This document shows, one piece after another, positions 24,007 to 37,228 of a stretch of 64,000 nucleotides of DNA. The translations under genes were made by a program, and so were the position numbers. Within the stretch, counting starts at the first letter, position 1; every line of letters starts with the position of its first letter. The notes beneath the pieces are model-generated. The model was not told where the DNA came from. It worked only from the letters and a program-made list of their open reading frames with translations, and ran no database searches. This stretch comes from Isoperla grammatica (taxonomy: Eukaryota > Arthropoda > Insecta > Plecoptera > Perlodidae), in contig CAMDTW010000355.1 of the NCBI GenBank assembly GCA_945910005.1, forward strand, positions 186,001 through 250,000. Reading direction: 5' to 3'.

Positions 24007-25427
24007 GCAAGTATGAAGGTGTGACGAGAGCCACATTGGGGAGATTGTTAGGCGTTTTGATTGCAAAGAGGGCCGCAAGTATGGTGGAGTGACGAGAGCC
24101 ATATTGGGGAGATTGAAAGGCGCTTGGATTGCAAAGAGGGCCGCATGAATGGCGGAGTGGCGAGAGCCCACATCGGGGAGATTGTTAGGCGTTTTGATTG
24201 CAAAGAGGGCCGCAAGTATGGTGGAGTGACGAGAGACACATTGGGGAGATTGTTAGGCGCTTGGATTGCAAAAGAGGGCCGCGAGTATGGCGGAGTGACG
24301 AAAGCCACATTGGGGAGATGTAAGGCACTTGGATTGCAAAGAGGGCCGCAAGTATGGCGGAGTGACGAGAGCCACATTGGGGAGATGTTAGGCACTTGGA
24401 TTGCAAAGAGGGCCGCAAGTATGGTGGAGTGCCGAGAGCCACATTGGGGAGATTGTAAGGCGCTTGGATTGCAAAGAGGGCCGCAAGTATGGTGGAGTGG
24501 CGAGAGCCACATTGGGGAGATTGTTAGGCGTCTTGATTGCAAAGAGGGCCGCAAGTATGGTGGAGTGACGAGAGCCATATTGGGGAGATTGTAAGGCGCT
24601 TGTATTGCAAAGAGGGCCGCAAGTATGGCGGAGTGACGAGAGTCACATCGGGGAGATTGTTAGGCGCTTGGATTAAAAAGAGGGCCGCAAGTATGAAGGT
24701 GTGACGAGAGCCAGATTGGGGAGATTGTTAGGCGTTTTGATTGCAAAGAGGGCCGCAAGTATGACGGAGTGACGAGAGCCACATTGGGGAGATTGTAAGG
24801 CGATTGTTAGGCGCTCTGATTGCAAAGAGGGCCGCGAGTATGGCGGTGTGACGAGAGCCACATTGGGGAGATTGTAAGGCGCTTGGATTGCAAAGAGGGC
24901 CGCAAGAGTGACGGAGTGAAAGTGCCACCTTAGGGAGATTGTAAGGCGCTTGGATTGCAAAGAGGGCCAAAAGTATGACGGTGTGACGAGAGCCACATTG
25001 GGGAGATTGTTAGGCGCTTGGATTGCAAAGAGGGCCGCAAGTCTAACGAAATGACGAGAGCAACACTGGGGAGATTGTAAAGCGCTTGGATTGAAAAGAG
25101 GGCCGAGAGTATGGCGGTGTGACGAGAGCCACATTGGGGAGATTGTAAGGCGCTTGGATTGCAAAGAGGGCCGCAAGTATGGCGAAGTGGCGAGAGCCAC
25201 ATTAGGGAGATGTTAGGCACTTGGATTGCAAAGAGGGCCGCAAGTATGGTGGAGTGATGAGAGCCACATTGGGGAGTTTGTAAGGCGCTTGGATTGCAAA
25301 GAGGGCCGAGAGTATGACGGAGTGACGAGAGCCACATTGGGGAGTTTGTTAGGCGCTTGGATTGCAAAGAAGGCCGCAAGTATGACGGAATGACGAGAGC
25401 CACATTGGGGAGATTGTTAGGCGTTTT
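24007..25427. repeat. Array 8: satellite block, 1.42 kb
   Basis: Same length and order as array 5: M near 24905, N near 25047. Confidence 0.95.
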
Positions 25428-26098
25428 ATTGTCAAGATAATTAACGCAAAAAAAATTAAAAAAATACAGAAACAAATTTGAACCACACGTTTTTTAGCTA
25501 CGAGCGCTTGAAAAAATAATTTCCCCTTAGTAAACCCTTCTCAACTTTGCTGCTCTGAATATGGAAGAAAAAAATCGTGGTGGTAACGGGTCTCGAACCC
25601 CGGACCTCTAAAACACTAGTCCACGACGCTACCGCGTACGCCATGCCTCACGATGGAAGTTGGATCGCTTAGACTGGTATAGATAACACACGGCTCTCAA
25701 TGTATGCATGTAACGAAACATATATAGATTTACGAACAGAAGGTTTCATTGGATTTAAAAAATATCCATGAGAATACGATCTGATAATAAAACCGCCGCA
25801 AATTGAGATATAAATTGTATAAATGTGTGAAATAGGTGGAAAAAAAAAATGGGGGGTAATGGGTTTTGAACCCCAGACCTCAAGTATTCGAAGCTACGAC
25901 GTTACTGCGTACGCCGTGCCAGCCGATAGAAATTGCCTCGCTTACACTGGTAAATAACACACTGCTCTCAATGTATGCAGGTATGAATCTCATTGTATCT
26001 CTATTCATTCTTAGTGTAATTGTAACTCCAAATATAGATAGATTTCCAAAAAGAGGCTTTCATTGGATTTAAAAAATATCCAAGAATATGATCTGATC
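25428..26098 (-). repeat. Linker 9, class I (671 bp)
   Basis: Element A is 25579-25650; element B is 25852-25923. A substitution gives aaattgtataaatg in the AT-rich joint near 25815. Confidence 0.92.
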
Positions 26099-27303
26099 GC
26101 AAGTATGAAGGTGTGACGAGAGCCACATTGGGGAGATTGTTAGGCGTTTTGATTGCAAAGAGGGCCGCAAGTATGGTGTAGTGACGAGAGCCATATTGGG
26201 GAGATTGTAAGGCGCTTGGATTGCAAAGAGGGCCGCAAGTATGACGGAGTGACGAGAGCCACATTGGGGAGATTGTAAGGCGATTGGATTGCAAAGAGGG
26301 CCGCAAGTATGACGGTGTGACGAGAGCCACATTGGGGAGATTGTTAGGCGCTTGGATTGCAAAGAGGGCCGCAAGCCTAACGAAATGACGAGAGCAACAC
26401 TTGGGAGATTGTAAAGCGCTTGGATTGAAAAGAGGGCCGCAAGTATGGCGGTGTGACGAGAGCTACATTGGGGAGATTGTAAGGCGTTTGGATTGCAAAG
26501 AGGGCCGCAAGTATGGCGAAGTGGCGAGTGCCACATTAGGGAGATGTTAGGCACTTGGATTGCAAAGAGGGCCGCAAGTATGGTGGAGTGATGAGAGCCA
26601 CATTGGGGAGATTGTTAGGCGCTTGGACGGCAAAGAGGGCCGCAAGTATGACGGAGTGACGAGAGCCACATTGGGGAGTTTGTTAGGCGCTTGGATTGCA
26701 AAGAAGGCCGCAAGTATGACGGAATGACGAGAGCCACATTGGGGAGTTTGTAAGGCGCTTGGATTGCAAAGAGGGCCGCAAGTATGGTGTCGTGACGAGA
26801 GCCACATTAGGGAGATTGTTAGGCGCTTGGATTGCAAAGAGGGCCGCAAGTATGACGGAGTGGCGAGAGCCACATTGGAGAGATGTTAGGCACTTGGATT
26901 GCAAAGAGGGCCGCAAGTATGGGGGAGTGCCGAGAGCCACATTGGGGAGATGTTAGGCACTTGGATTGCAAAGAGGGCCGCAAGTATGGTGGAGTGCCGA
27001 GAGCCACATTGGGGAGATTGTTAGGCGTTTTGATTGCAAAGAGGGCCGCAAGTATGGTGGAGCGACGAGAGCTATATTGGGGAGATTGTAAGGCGCTTGG
27101 ATTGCAAAGAGGGCCGCAAGTATGGCGGAGTGACGAGAGCCACATCGGGGAGATTGTTAGGCGCCTGGATTAAAAAGAGGGCCGCAAGTATGAAGGTGTG
27201 ACGAGAGCCACATTGGGGAGATTGTTAGGCGTTTTGATTGCAAAGAGGGCCGCAAGTATGACGGTGTGACGAGAGCCACATTGGGGAGATTGTTAGGCGT
27301 TTT
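26099..27303. repeat. Array 9: satellite block, 1.2 kb, two monomers lost
   Basis: Equals arrays 3 and 6 except for loss of 146 bp. At the joint near 26284, aaggcgattg runs straight into gattgcaaagaggg. The lost stretch held the monomer after the 11-bp duplication and the M marker monomer. N is near 26377. Confidence 0.95.
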
Positions 27304-27970
27304 ATTGTCAAGATAATTAACGCAAAAAAAATAAAAGAAATACAGAAACAAATTTGAACCACACGTTTTTAGCTACGAGCGCTTGAAAAAATAATTTCCC
27401 CTTTGTAAACCCTTCTCAACTTTGCTGCTCTGAATATGGAAGAAAAAAATCGTGGTGGTAACGGGTCTCGAACCCCGGACCTCTAAAACACTAGTCCACG
27501 ACGCTACCGCGTACGCCATGCGTCACGATGGAAGTTGGATCGCTTAGACTGGTATAGATAACACACGGCTCTCAATGTATGCATGTAACGAAACATATAT
27601 GGATTTACGAACAGAAGGTTTCATTGGATTTAAAAAATATCCATGAGAATACGATCTGATAATAAAACCGCCGCAAATTGAGATATAAATTATATAAATG
27701 TGTGAAATAGGTGGAAAAAAAATGGGGGGTAATGGGTTTTGAACCCCAGACCTCAAGTATTCAAAGCTACGACGTTACTGCGTACGCCGTGCCAGCCGAT
27801 AGAAATTGCCTCGCTTACACTGGTAAATAACACACTGCTCTCAATGTATGCAGGTATGAATCTCATTGTATCTCTATTCATTCTTAGTGTAATTGTAACT
27901 CCACATATAGATAGATTTCAAAAAGAGGCTTTCATTGGATTTAAAAAATATCCAAGAATATGATCTGATC
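27304..27970 (-). repeat. Linker 10, class II (667 bp)
   Basis: Element A is 27454-27525; element B is 27725-27796. The single-C loss of linkers 4 and 7 is present. Confidence 0.92.
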
Positions 27971-30208
27971 GCAAGTATGAAGGTGTGACGAGAGCCACAT
28001 TGGGGAGATTGTTAGGCGTTTTGATTGCAAAGAGGGCCGCAAGTATGGTGGAGTGACGAGAGCCATATTGGGGAGATTGTAAGGCGCTTGGATTGCAAAG
28101 AGGGCCGAAAGAATGGCGGAACGGCGAGAGCCCACATCGGGGAGATTGTTAGGCGTTTTGATTGCAAAGAGGGCCGCAAGTATGGTGGAGTGACGAGAGA
28201 CACATTAGGGAGATTGTTAGGCGCTTGGATTGCAAAAGAGGGCCGCGAGTATGGCGGAGTGACGAGAGCCACATTGGGAAGATGTTAGGCACTTGGATTG
28301 CAAAGAGGGCCGCAAGTATGGTGGAGTGCCGAGAGCCACATTGGGGAGATTGTAAAGCGCTTGGATTGCAAAGAGGGCCGCAAGTATGGCGGAGTGGCTA
28401 GAGCCACATTGGGGAGATGTTAGGCACTTGGATTGCAAAGAGGGCCGCAAGTATGGTGGAGTGCCGAGAGCCACATTGGGGAGATTGTTAGGCGTCTTGA
28501 TTGCAAAGAGGGCCGCAAGTTTGGTGGAGTGACGAGAGCCATATTGGGGAGATTGTAAGGCGCTTGTATTGCAAAGAGGGCCGCAAGTATGGCGGAGTGA
28601 CGAGAGTCACATCGGGGAGATTGTTAGGGGCTTGGATTAAAAAGAGGGCCGCAAGTATGAAGGTGTGACGAGAGCCAGATTGGGGAGATTGTTAGGCGTT
28701 TTGATTGCAAAGGGGGCCGCAAGTATGACGGTGTTACGAGAGCCACATTGGGGAGATTGTTAGGCGTTTTGATTGGAGCCACATCGGGGATATTGTAAGG
28801 CGCTCTGATTGCAAAGAAGGCCGCAAGTATGACGGAGTGACGAGAGCCACATTGCGGAGATTGTAAGGCGATTGTTAGCCGCTCTGATTGCAAAGAGGGC
28901 CACGAGTATGGCGGTGTGACGAGAGCCACATTGGGGAGATTGTAAGGAGCTTGGATTGCAAAGAGGGCCGCAAGAGTGACGGAGTGAAAGTGCCACCTTA
29001 GCGAGATTGTAAGGCGCTTGGATTGCAAAGAGGGCCGCAAGTATGACGGTGTGACGAGAGCCACATTGGGGAGATTGTTAGGCGCTTGGATTGCAAAGAG
29101 GGCCGCAAGTCTAACGAAATGACGAGAGCAACACTGGGGAGATTGTAAAGCGCTTGGATTGAAAAGAGGGCCGCAAGTATGGCGGTGTGACGAGAGCCAC
29201 ATTGGGGAGATTGTAAGGTGCTTGGATTGCAAAGAGGGCCGCAAGTATGGCGAAGAGGCGAGAGCCACATTAGGAAGATGTTAGGCACTTGGATTGCAAA
29301 GAGGGCCGCAAGTATAGTGGAGTGATGAGAGCCACATTGGGGAGTTTGTAAGGCGCTTGGATTGCAAAGAGGGCCGCAAGTATGACCGAGTGACGAGAGC
29401 CACATTGGGGAGTTTGTTAGGCGCTTGGATTGCAAAGAAGGCCGCAAGTATGACGGAATGACGAGAGCCCCATTGGGGAGTTTGTAAGGCGCTTGGATTG
29501 CAAAGAGGGCCGCAGTTATGGTGGAGTGACGTGAGCCACATTGGGGAGATTGTTAGGGGCTTGGATTGCAAAGAGGGCCGCAAGTATGACGGAGTGGCGA
29601 GAGCCACATTGGGGAGATGTTAGGCACTTGGATTGCACAGAGGGCCGCAAGTATGGGGGATTGCCGAGAGCCACATTGGGGAGATGTTAGGCACTTGGAT
29701 TGCAAAGAGGGCCGCAAGTATGGAGGAGTGCCGAGAGCCACATTGGGGAGATTGTTAGGCGTTTTGATTGCAAAGAGGGCCGCAAGTATGGTGGAGTGAC
29801 GAGAGCCATATTGGGGAGATTGTAAGGCGCTTGGATTGCAAAGAGGGCCGCAAGTATGGCGGAGTGACGAGAGCCACATTGAGGAGATTGTTAGGCGTTT
29901 TGATTGCAAAGAGGGCCGCAAGTATGACGGTGTGACGAGAGCCACATTGGGGAGATTGTTAGGCGTTTTGATTGGAGCCACATCGGGGAGATTGTAAGGC
30001 GCTCTGATTGCAAAGAGGGCCGCAAGTATGACGGAGTTTCGAGAGCCACATTGGGGAGATTGTAAGTTGATTGGATTGCAAAGAGGGCCGCAACAGTGAC
30101 GGAGTGAAAGTGCCACCTTGGGGAGATTGTGAGGCGCTTGGATTGCAAAGAGGGCCGCAAGTATGACGGTGTGACGAGAGCCACATTGAGGAAATTGTTA
30201 GGCGTTTT
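27971..30208. repeat. Array 10: satellite block, 2.24 kb
   Basis: Same order as arrays 4 and 7: S near 28766 and 29966, M near 28975 and 30093, N near 29108. Private changes include gtggctagagcc near 28393 and gtaagttgattgg near 30062. Confidence 0.95.
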
Positions 30209-30878
30209 ATTGTCAAGATAATTAACGCAAAAAAAATTAAAAAAATACAGAAACAAATTTGAACCACACGTTTTTTAGCTACGAGCGCTTGAAAAAATAA
30301 TTTCCCCTTAGTAAACCCTTCTCAACTTTGCTGCTCTGAATATGGAAGAATAAAATCGTGGTGGTAACGGGTCTCGAACCCCGGAGCTCTAAAACACTAT
30401 TCCACGACGCTACCGCGTACGCCATGCCTCACGATGGAAGTAGGATCGCTTAGACTGGTTAGATAACACACGGCTCTCAATGTATGCATGTAACGAAACA
30501 TATATGGATTTACGAACAGAAGGTTTCATTGGATTTAAAAAATATCCATGAGAATACGATCTGATAATAAAACCGCGTCAAATTGAGATATAAATTATAT
30601 AAATGTGTGAAATAGGTGGAAAAAAAAAATGGGGGGTAATGGGTTTTGAACCCCAGACCTCAAGTATTCGAAGCTACGACGTTACTGCGTACGCCGTGCC
30701 AGCCGATAGAAATTGCCTCGCTTACACTGGTAATTAACACACTGCTCTCAATGTATGCAGGTATGAATCTCATTGTATCTCTATTCATTCTTAGTGTAAT
30801 TGTAACTCCAAATATAGGTAGATTTCCAAAAAGAGGCTTTCATTGGATTTAAAAAATATCCAAGAATATGATCTGATC
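30209..30878 (-). repeat. Linker 11, class III (670 bp)
   Basis: Element A is 30360-30431 with the broken T-run; element B is 30632-30703. Confidence 0.92.
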
Positions 30879-32298
30879 GCAAGTATGAAGGTGTGACGAG
30901 AGCCACATTGGGGAGATTGTTAGGCGTTTTGATTGCAAAGAGGGCCCTAAGTATGGTGGAGTGACGAGAGCCATATTGGGGAGATTGAAAGGCGCTTGGA
31001 TTGCAAAGAGGGCCGCATGAATGGCGGAGTGGCGAGAGCCCACATCGGGGAGATTGTTAGGCGTTTTGATTGCAAAGAGGGCCGCAAGTATGGTGGAGTG
31101 ACGAGAGACACATTGGGGAGATTGTTAGGCGCTTGGATTGCAAAAGAGGGCCGCGAGTATGGCGGAGTGACGAAAGCCACATTGGGGAGATGTAAGGCAC
31201 TTGGATTGCAAAGAGGGCCGCAAGTATGGCGGAGTGACGAGAGCCACATTGGGGAGATGTTAGGCACTTGGATTGCAAAGAGGGCCGCAAGTATGGTGGA
31301 GTGCCGAGAGCCACATTGGGGAGATTGTAAGGCGCTTGGATTGCAAAGAGGGCCGCAAGTATGGTGGAGTGGCGAGAGCCACATTGCGGAGATTGTTAGG
31401 CGTCTTGATTGCAAAGAGGGCCGCAAGTATGGTGGAGTGACGAGAGCCATATTGGGGAGATTGTAAGGCGCTTGTATTGCAAAGAGGGCCGCAAGTATGG
31501 CGGAGTGACGAGAGTCACATCGGGGAGATTGTTAGGCGCTTGGATTAAAAAGAGGGCCGCAAGTATGAAGGTGTGACGAGAGCCAGATTGGGGAGATTGT
31601 TAGGCGTTTTGATTGCAAAGAGGGCCGCAAGTATGACGGAGTGACGAGAGCCACATTGGGGAGATTGTAAGGCGATTGTTAGGCGCTCTGATTGCAAAGA
31701 GGGCCGCGAGTATGGCGGTGTGACGAGAGCCACATTGGGGCGATTGTAAGGCGCTTGGATTGCAAAGAGGGCCGCAAGAGTGACGGAGTGAAGTGCCACC
31801 TTAGGGAGATTGTAAGGCGCTTGGATTGCAAAGAGGGCCAAAAGTATGACGGTGTGACGAGAGCCACATTGGGGAGATTGTTAGGCGCTTGGATTGCAAA
31901 GAGGGCCGCAAGTCTAACGAAATGACGAGAGCAACACTGGGGAGATTGTAAAGCGCTTGGATTGAAAAGAGGGCCGAGAGTATGGCGGTGTGACGAGAGC
32001 CACATTGGGGAGATTGTAAGGCGCTTGGGTTGCAAAGAGGGCCGCAAGTATGGCGAAGTGGCGAGAGCCACATTAGGGAGATGTTAGGCACTTGGATTGC
32101 AAAGAGGGCCGCAAGTATGGTGGAGTGATGAGAGCCACATTGGGGAGTTTGTAAGGCGCTTGGATTGCAAAGAGGGCCGAGAGTATGACGGAGTGACGAG
32201 AGCCACATTGGGGAGTTTGTTAGGCGCTTGGATTGCAAAGAAGGCCGCAAGTATGACGGAATGACGAGAGCCACATTGGGGAGATTGTTAGGCGTTTT
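30879..32298. repeat. Array 11: satellite block, 1.42 kb
   Basis: Same order as arrays 5 and 8: M near 31776 with one A lost (gtgaagtgcc), N near 31913. A private change gagggccctaag lies near 30944. Confidence 0.95.
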
Positions 32299-32969
32299 AT
32301 TGTCAAGATAATTAACGCAAAAAAAATTAAAAAAATACAGAAACAAATTTGAACCACACGTTTTTTAGCTACGAGCGCTTGAAAAAATAATTTCCCCTTA
32401 GTAAACCCTTCTCAACTTTGCTGCTCTGAATATGGAAGAAAAAAATCGTGGTGGTAACGGGTCTCGAACCCCGGACCTCTAAAACACTAGTCCACGACGC
32501 TACTGCGTACGCCATGCCTCACGATGGAAGTTGGATCGCTTAGACTGGTATAGATAACACACGGCTCTCAATGTATGCATGTAACGAAACATATATGGAT
32601 TTACGAACAGAAGGTTTCATTGGATTTAAAAAATATCCATGAGAATACGATCTGATAATAAAACCGCCGCAAATTGAGATATAAATTATATAAATGTGTG
32701 AAATAGGTGGAAAAAAAAAATGGGGGGTAATGGGTTTTGAACCCCAGACCTCAAGTATTCGAAGCTACGACGTTACTGCGTACGCCGTGCCAGCCGATAG
32801 AAATTGCCTCGCTTACACTGGTAAATAACACACTGCTCTCAATGTATGCAGGTATGAATCTCATTGTATCTCTATTCATTCTTAGTGTAATTGTAACTCC
32901 AAATATAGATAGATTTCCAAAAAGAGGCTTTCATTGGATTTAAAAAATATCCAAGAATATGATCTGATC
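32299..32969 (-). repeat. Linker 12, class I (671 bp)
   Basis: Element A is 32450-32521 with cgctactgcg instead of cgctaccgcg; element B is 32723-32794. Confidence 0.92.
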
Positions 32970-34307
32970 GCAAGTATGAAGGTGTGACGAGAGCCACATT
33001 GGGGAGATTGTTAGGCGTTTTGATTGCAAAGAGGGCCGCAAGTATGGTGGAGTGACGAGAGCCATATTGGGGAGATTGTAAGGCGCTTGGATTGCAAAGA
33101 GGGCCGCAAGTATGACGGAGTGACGAGAGCCACATTGGGGAGATTGTAAGGCGATTGTTAGGCGCTCTGATTGCAAAGAGGGCCGCGAGTATGGCGGTGT
33201 GACAAAAGCCACATTGGGGAGATTGTAAGGCGCTTGGATTGCAAAGAGGGCCGCGAGAGTGACGGAGTGAAAGTGCCTACTTGGGGAGATTGTAAGGCGC
33301 TTGGATTGCCAAAGGGGCCGCAAGGATGACGGTGTGACGAGAGCCACATTGGGGAGATTGTTAGGCGCTTGGATTGCAAAGAGGGCCGCAAGCCTAACGA
33401 AATGACGAGAGCAACACTGGGGAGATTGTAAAGCGCTTGGATTGAAAAGAGGGCCGCAAGTATGGCGGTGTGACGAGAGCTACATTGGGGAGATTGTAAG
33501 GCGCTTGGATTGCAAAGAGGGCCGCAAGTATGGCGAAGTGGCGAGAGCCACATTAGGGAGATGTTAGGCACTTGGATTGCAAAGAAGGCCGCAAGTATGG
33601 TGGAGTGATGAGAGATTGTTAGGCGCTTGGATTGCAAAGAGGGCCGCAATTATGACGGAGTGACGAGAGCCACATTGGGGAGTTTGTTAGGCGCTTGGAT
33701 TGCAAAGAAGGCCGCAAGTATGACGGAATGACGAGAGCCACATTGGGGAGTTTGTAAGGCGCTTGGATTGCAAAGAGGGCCGCAAGTATGGTGTCGTGAC
33801 GAGAGCCACATTGGGGAGATTGTTAGGCGCTTGGATTGCAAAGAGGGCCGCAAGTATGACGGAGTGGCGAGAGCCACATTGGAGAGATGTTAGGCACTTG
33901 GATTGCAAAGAGGGCCGCAAGTATGGGGGAGTGCCGAGAGCCACATTGGGGAGATGTTAGGCACTTGGATTGCAAAGAGGGCCGCAAGTATGGTGGAGTG
34001 CCGAGAGCCACATTGGGGAGATTGTTAGGCGTTTTGATTGCAAAGAGGGCCGCAAGTATGGTGGAGTGACGAGAGCCATATTGGGGAGATTGTAAGGCGC
34101 TTGGATTGCAAAGAGGGCCGCAAGTATGGCGGAGTGACGAGAGCCACATCGGGGAGATTGTTAGGCGCCTGGATTAAAAAGAGGGCCGCAAGTATGAAGG
34201 TGTGACGAGAGCCACATTGGGGAGATTGTTAGGCGTTTTGATTGCAAAGAGGGCCGCAAGTATGACGGTGTGACGAGAGCCACATTGGGGAGATTGTTAG
34301 GCGTTTT
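32970..34307. repeat. Array 12: satellite block, 1.34 kb
   Basis: Diverged version of array 3, 13 bp shorter. The loss is visible near 33610, where gtgatgagag joins attgttaggcg without the ccacattgggg segment. M is near 33252 and N near 33390. Confidence 0.94.
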
Positions 34308-34980
34308 ATTGTCAAGATAATTAACGCAAAAAAAATAAAAAAAATACAGAAACAAATTTAAACCACACGTTTTTAGCTACGAGCGCTTGAAAAAATAATT
34401 TCCCCTTAGTAAACCCTTCTCAACTTTGCTGCTCTGAATATGGAAGAAAAAAATCGTGGTGGTAACGGGTCTCGAACCCCGGACCTCTAAAACACTAGTC
34501 CACGACGCTACCGCGTACGCCATGCCTCATGATGGAAGTTGGATCGCTTAGACTGGTATAGATAACACACGGCTCTCAATGTATGCATGTAACGAAACAT
34601 ATTATATGGATTTACGAACAGAAGGTTTCATTGGATTTAAAAAATATCCATGAGAATACGATCTGATAATAAAACCACCGCAAATTGAGATATAAATTAT
34701 ATAAATGTGTGAAATAGGTGGAAAAAAAAAATGGGGGGTAATGGGTTTTCAACCCCAGACCTCAAGTTTTTGAAGCTACGACGTTACTGCGTACGCCGTG
34801 CCAGCCGATAGAAATTGCCTCGCTTACACTGGTAAATAACACACTGCTCTCAATGTATGCAGGTATGAATCTCATTGTATCTCTATTCATTCTTAGTGTA
34901 ATTGTAACTCCAAATATAGATAGATTTCCAAAAAGAGGCTTTCATTGGATTTAAAAAATATCCAAGAATATGATCTGATC
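34308..34980 (-). repeat. Linker 13, class II (673 bp), B box of element B mutated
   Basis: Element A is 34458-34529. Element B is 34734-34805 but its B box is changed (plus strand gggttttcaacc, G to C), removing a conserved base. The flank of A reads aacatattatatgg, a small insertion. Confidence 0.92.
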
Positions 34981-37228
34981 GCAAGTATGAAGGTGTGACG
35001 AGAGCCACATTGGAGAGATTGTTAGGCGTTTTGATTGCAAAGAGGGCCGCAAGTATGTTGGAGTGACGAGAGCCATATTGGGGAGATTGTAAGGCGCTTG
35101 GATTGCAAAGAGGGCCGCAAGAATGGCGGAGTGGCGAGAGCCCACATCGGGGAGATTGTTAGGCGTTTTGATTGCAAAGAGGGCCGCAAGTATGATGGAG
35201 TGACGAGAGACACATTGGGGAGATTGTAAGGCGCTTGTATTGCAAAAGAGGGCCGCGAGTATGGCGGAGTGACGAGAGCCACATTGGGGAGATGTTAGGC
35301 ACTTGGATTGCAATGAGGGCCGCAAGTATGGTGGAGTGCCGAGAGCCACATTGGGGAGATTTTAAGGTGCTTGGATTGCAAAGAGGGCCGCAAGTATGGC
35401 GGAGTGGCGAGAGCCACATTGGGGAGATGTTAGGCACTTGGATTGCAAAGAGGGCCGCAAGTATGGTGGAGTGCCGAGAGCCACATTGGGGAGATTGTTA
35501 GGCGTCTTGATTGCAAAGAGGGCCGCAAGTATGGTGGAGTGACGAGAGCCATATTGGGGAGATTGTAAGGCGCTTGTATTGCAAAGAGGGCCGCAAGTAT
35601 GGCGGAGTGACGAGAGTCACATCGGGGAGATTGTTAGGCGCTTGGATTAAAAAGAGGGCCGCAAGTATGAAGGTGTGACGAGAGCCAGATTGGGGAGATT
35701 GTTAGGCGTTTTGATTGCAAAGGGGGCCGCAAGTATGACGGTGTGACGAGAGCTACATTGGGAAGATTGTTAGGCGTTTTGATTGGAGCCACATCGGGGA
35801 GATTGTAAGGCGCTCTGATTGCAAAGAGGGCCGCAAGTATGACAGAGTGACGAGAGCCACATTGGGGAGATTGTAAGGCGATTGTTAGGCGCTCTGATTG
35901 CAAAGAGGGCCACGAGTATGGCGGTGTGACGAGAGCCACATTGGGGAGATTGTAAGGCGCTTGGATTGCAAAGAGGGCCGCAAGAGTGACGGAGTGAAAG
36001 TGCCACCTTAGGGAGATTGTAAGGCGCTTGGATTGCAAAGAGGGCCGCAAGTATGACGGTTAACGAGAGCCACATTGGGGAGATTGTTAGGCGCTTGGAT
36101 TGCAAAGAGGGCCGCAAGTCTAACGAAATGACGAGAGCAACACTGGGAAGATTGTAAAGCGCTTGGATTGAAAAGAGGGCCGCAAGTATGGCGGTGTGAC
36201 GAGAGCCACATTGGGGAGATTGTAAGGCGCTTGGATTGCAAAAAGGGCCGCAAGTATGGCGAAGTGGCGAGAGCCACATTAGGAAGATGTTAGGCACTTG
36301 GATTGCAAAGAGGGCCGCAAGTATAGTGGAGTGATGAGAGCCACATTGGGGAGTTTGTAAGGCGCTTGGATTGCAAAGAGGGCCGCAAGTATGACCGAGT
36401 GACGAGAGCCACATTGGGGAGTTTGTTAGGCGCTTGGATTGCAAAGAAGGCCGCAAGTATGACGGAATGACGAGAGCCACATTGGGGAGTTTGTAAGGCA
36501 CTTGGATTGCAAAGAGGGCCGCAGTTATGGTGGAGTGACGTGAGCCACATTGGGGAGATTGTTAGGCGCTTGGATTGCAAAGAGGGCCGCAAGTATGACG
36601 GAGTGGCGAGAGCCACATTGGGGAGATGTTAGGCACTTGGATTGCACAGAGGGCCGCAAGTATGGGGGATTGCCGAGAGCCACATTGGGGAGATGTTAGG
36701 CACTTGGATTGCAAAGAGGGCCGCCAGTATGGTGGAGTGCCGAGAGCCACATTGGGGAGATTGTTAGGCGTTTTGATTGCAAAGAGGGCCGCAAGTATGG
36801 TGGAGTGACGAGAGCCATATTGGGGAGATTGTAAGGCGCTTGGATTGCAAAGAGGGCCGCAAGTATGGCGGAGTGACGAGAGCCACATTGGGGAGATTGT
36901 TGGGCATTTTGATTGCAAAGAGGGCCGCAAGTATGACGGTGTGACGAGAGCCACATTGGGGAGATTGTTAGGCGTTTTGATTGGAGCCACATTGGGGAGA
37001 TTGTAAGGCGATTGTAAGGCGCTCTGATTGCAAAGAGGGCCGCGAGTATGGCGGTGTGACGAGAGCCACATTGGGGAGATTGTAAGGCGCTTGGATTGCA
37101 AAGAGGGCCGCAACAGTGACGGAGTGAAAGTGCCACCTTGGGGAGATTGTGAGGCGCTTGGATTGCAAAGAGGGCCGCAAGTATGACGGTGTGACGAGAG
37201 CCACATTGAGGAGATTGTTAGGCGTTTT
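34981..37228. repeat. Array 13: satellite block, 2.25 kb
   Basis: Counterpart of array 4: S near 35775, M near 35990 and 37113, N near 36118. The second short monomer near 36970 reads cacattgggg rather than cacatcgggg. The motif gacggttaacgag near 36055 has lost two bases relative to gacggtgtgacgag. Confidence 0.94.

Larger units (their letters stand above)
18410..25427. repeat. Higher-order unit H2 (7018 bp)
   Basis: Second tandem copy of the I-II-III unit, nearly identical to H1 throughout and to H3 except for H3 deletions. Confidence 0.93.
25428..32298. repeat. Higher-order unit H3 (6871 bp)
   Basis: Third tandem copy of the I-II-III unit. It is shorter than H2 by a 146-bp deletion in its first array (joint near 26284) and one base near 31791 in the M monomer of its third array. 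Otherwise only scattered substitutions are visible. Confidence 0.92.
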
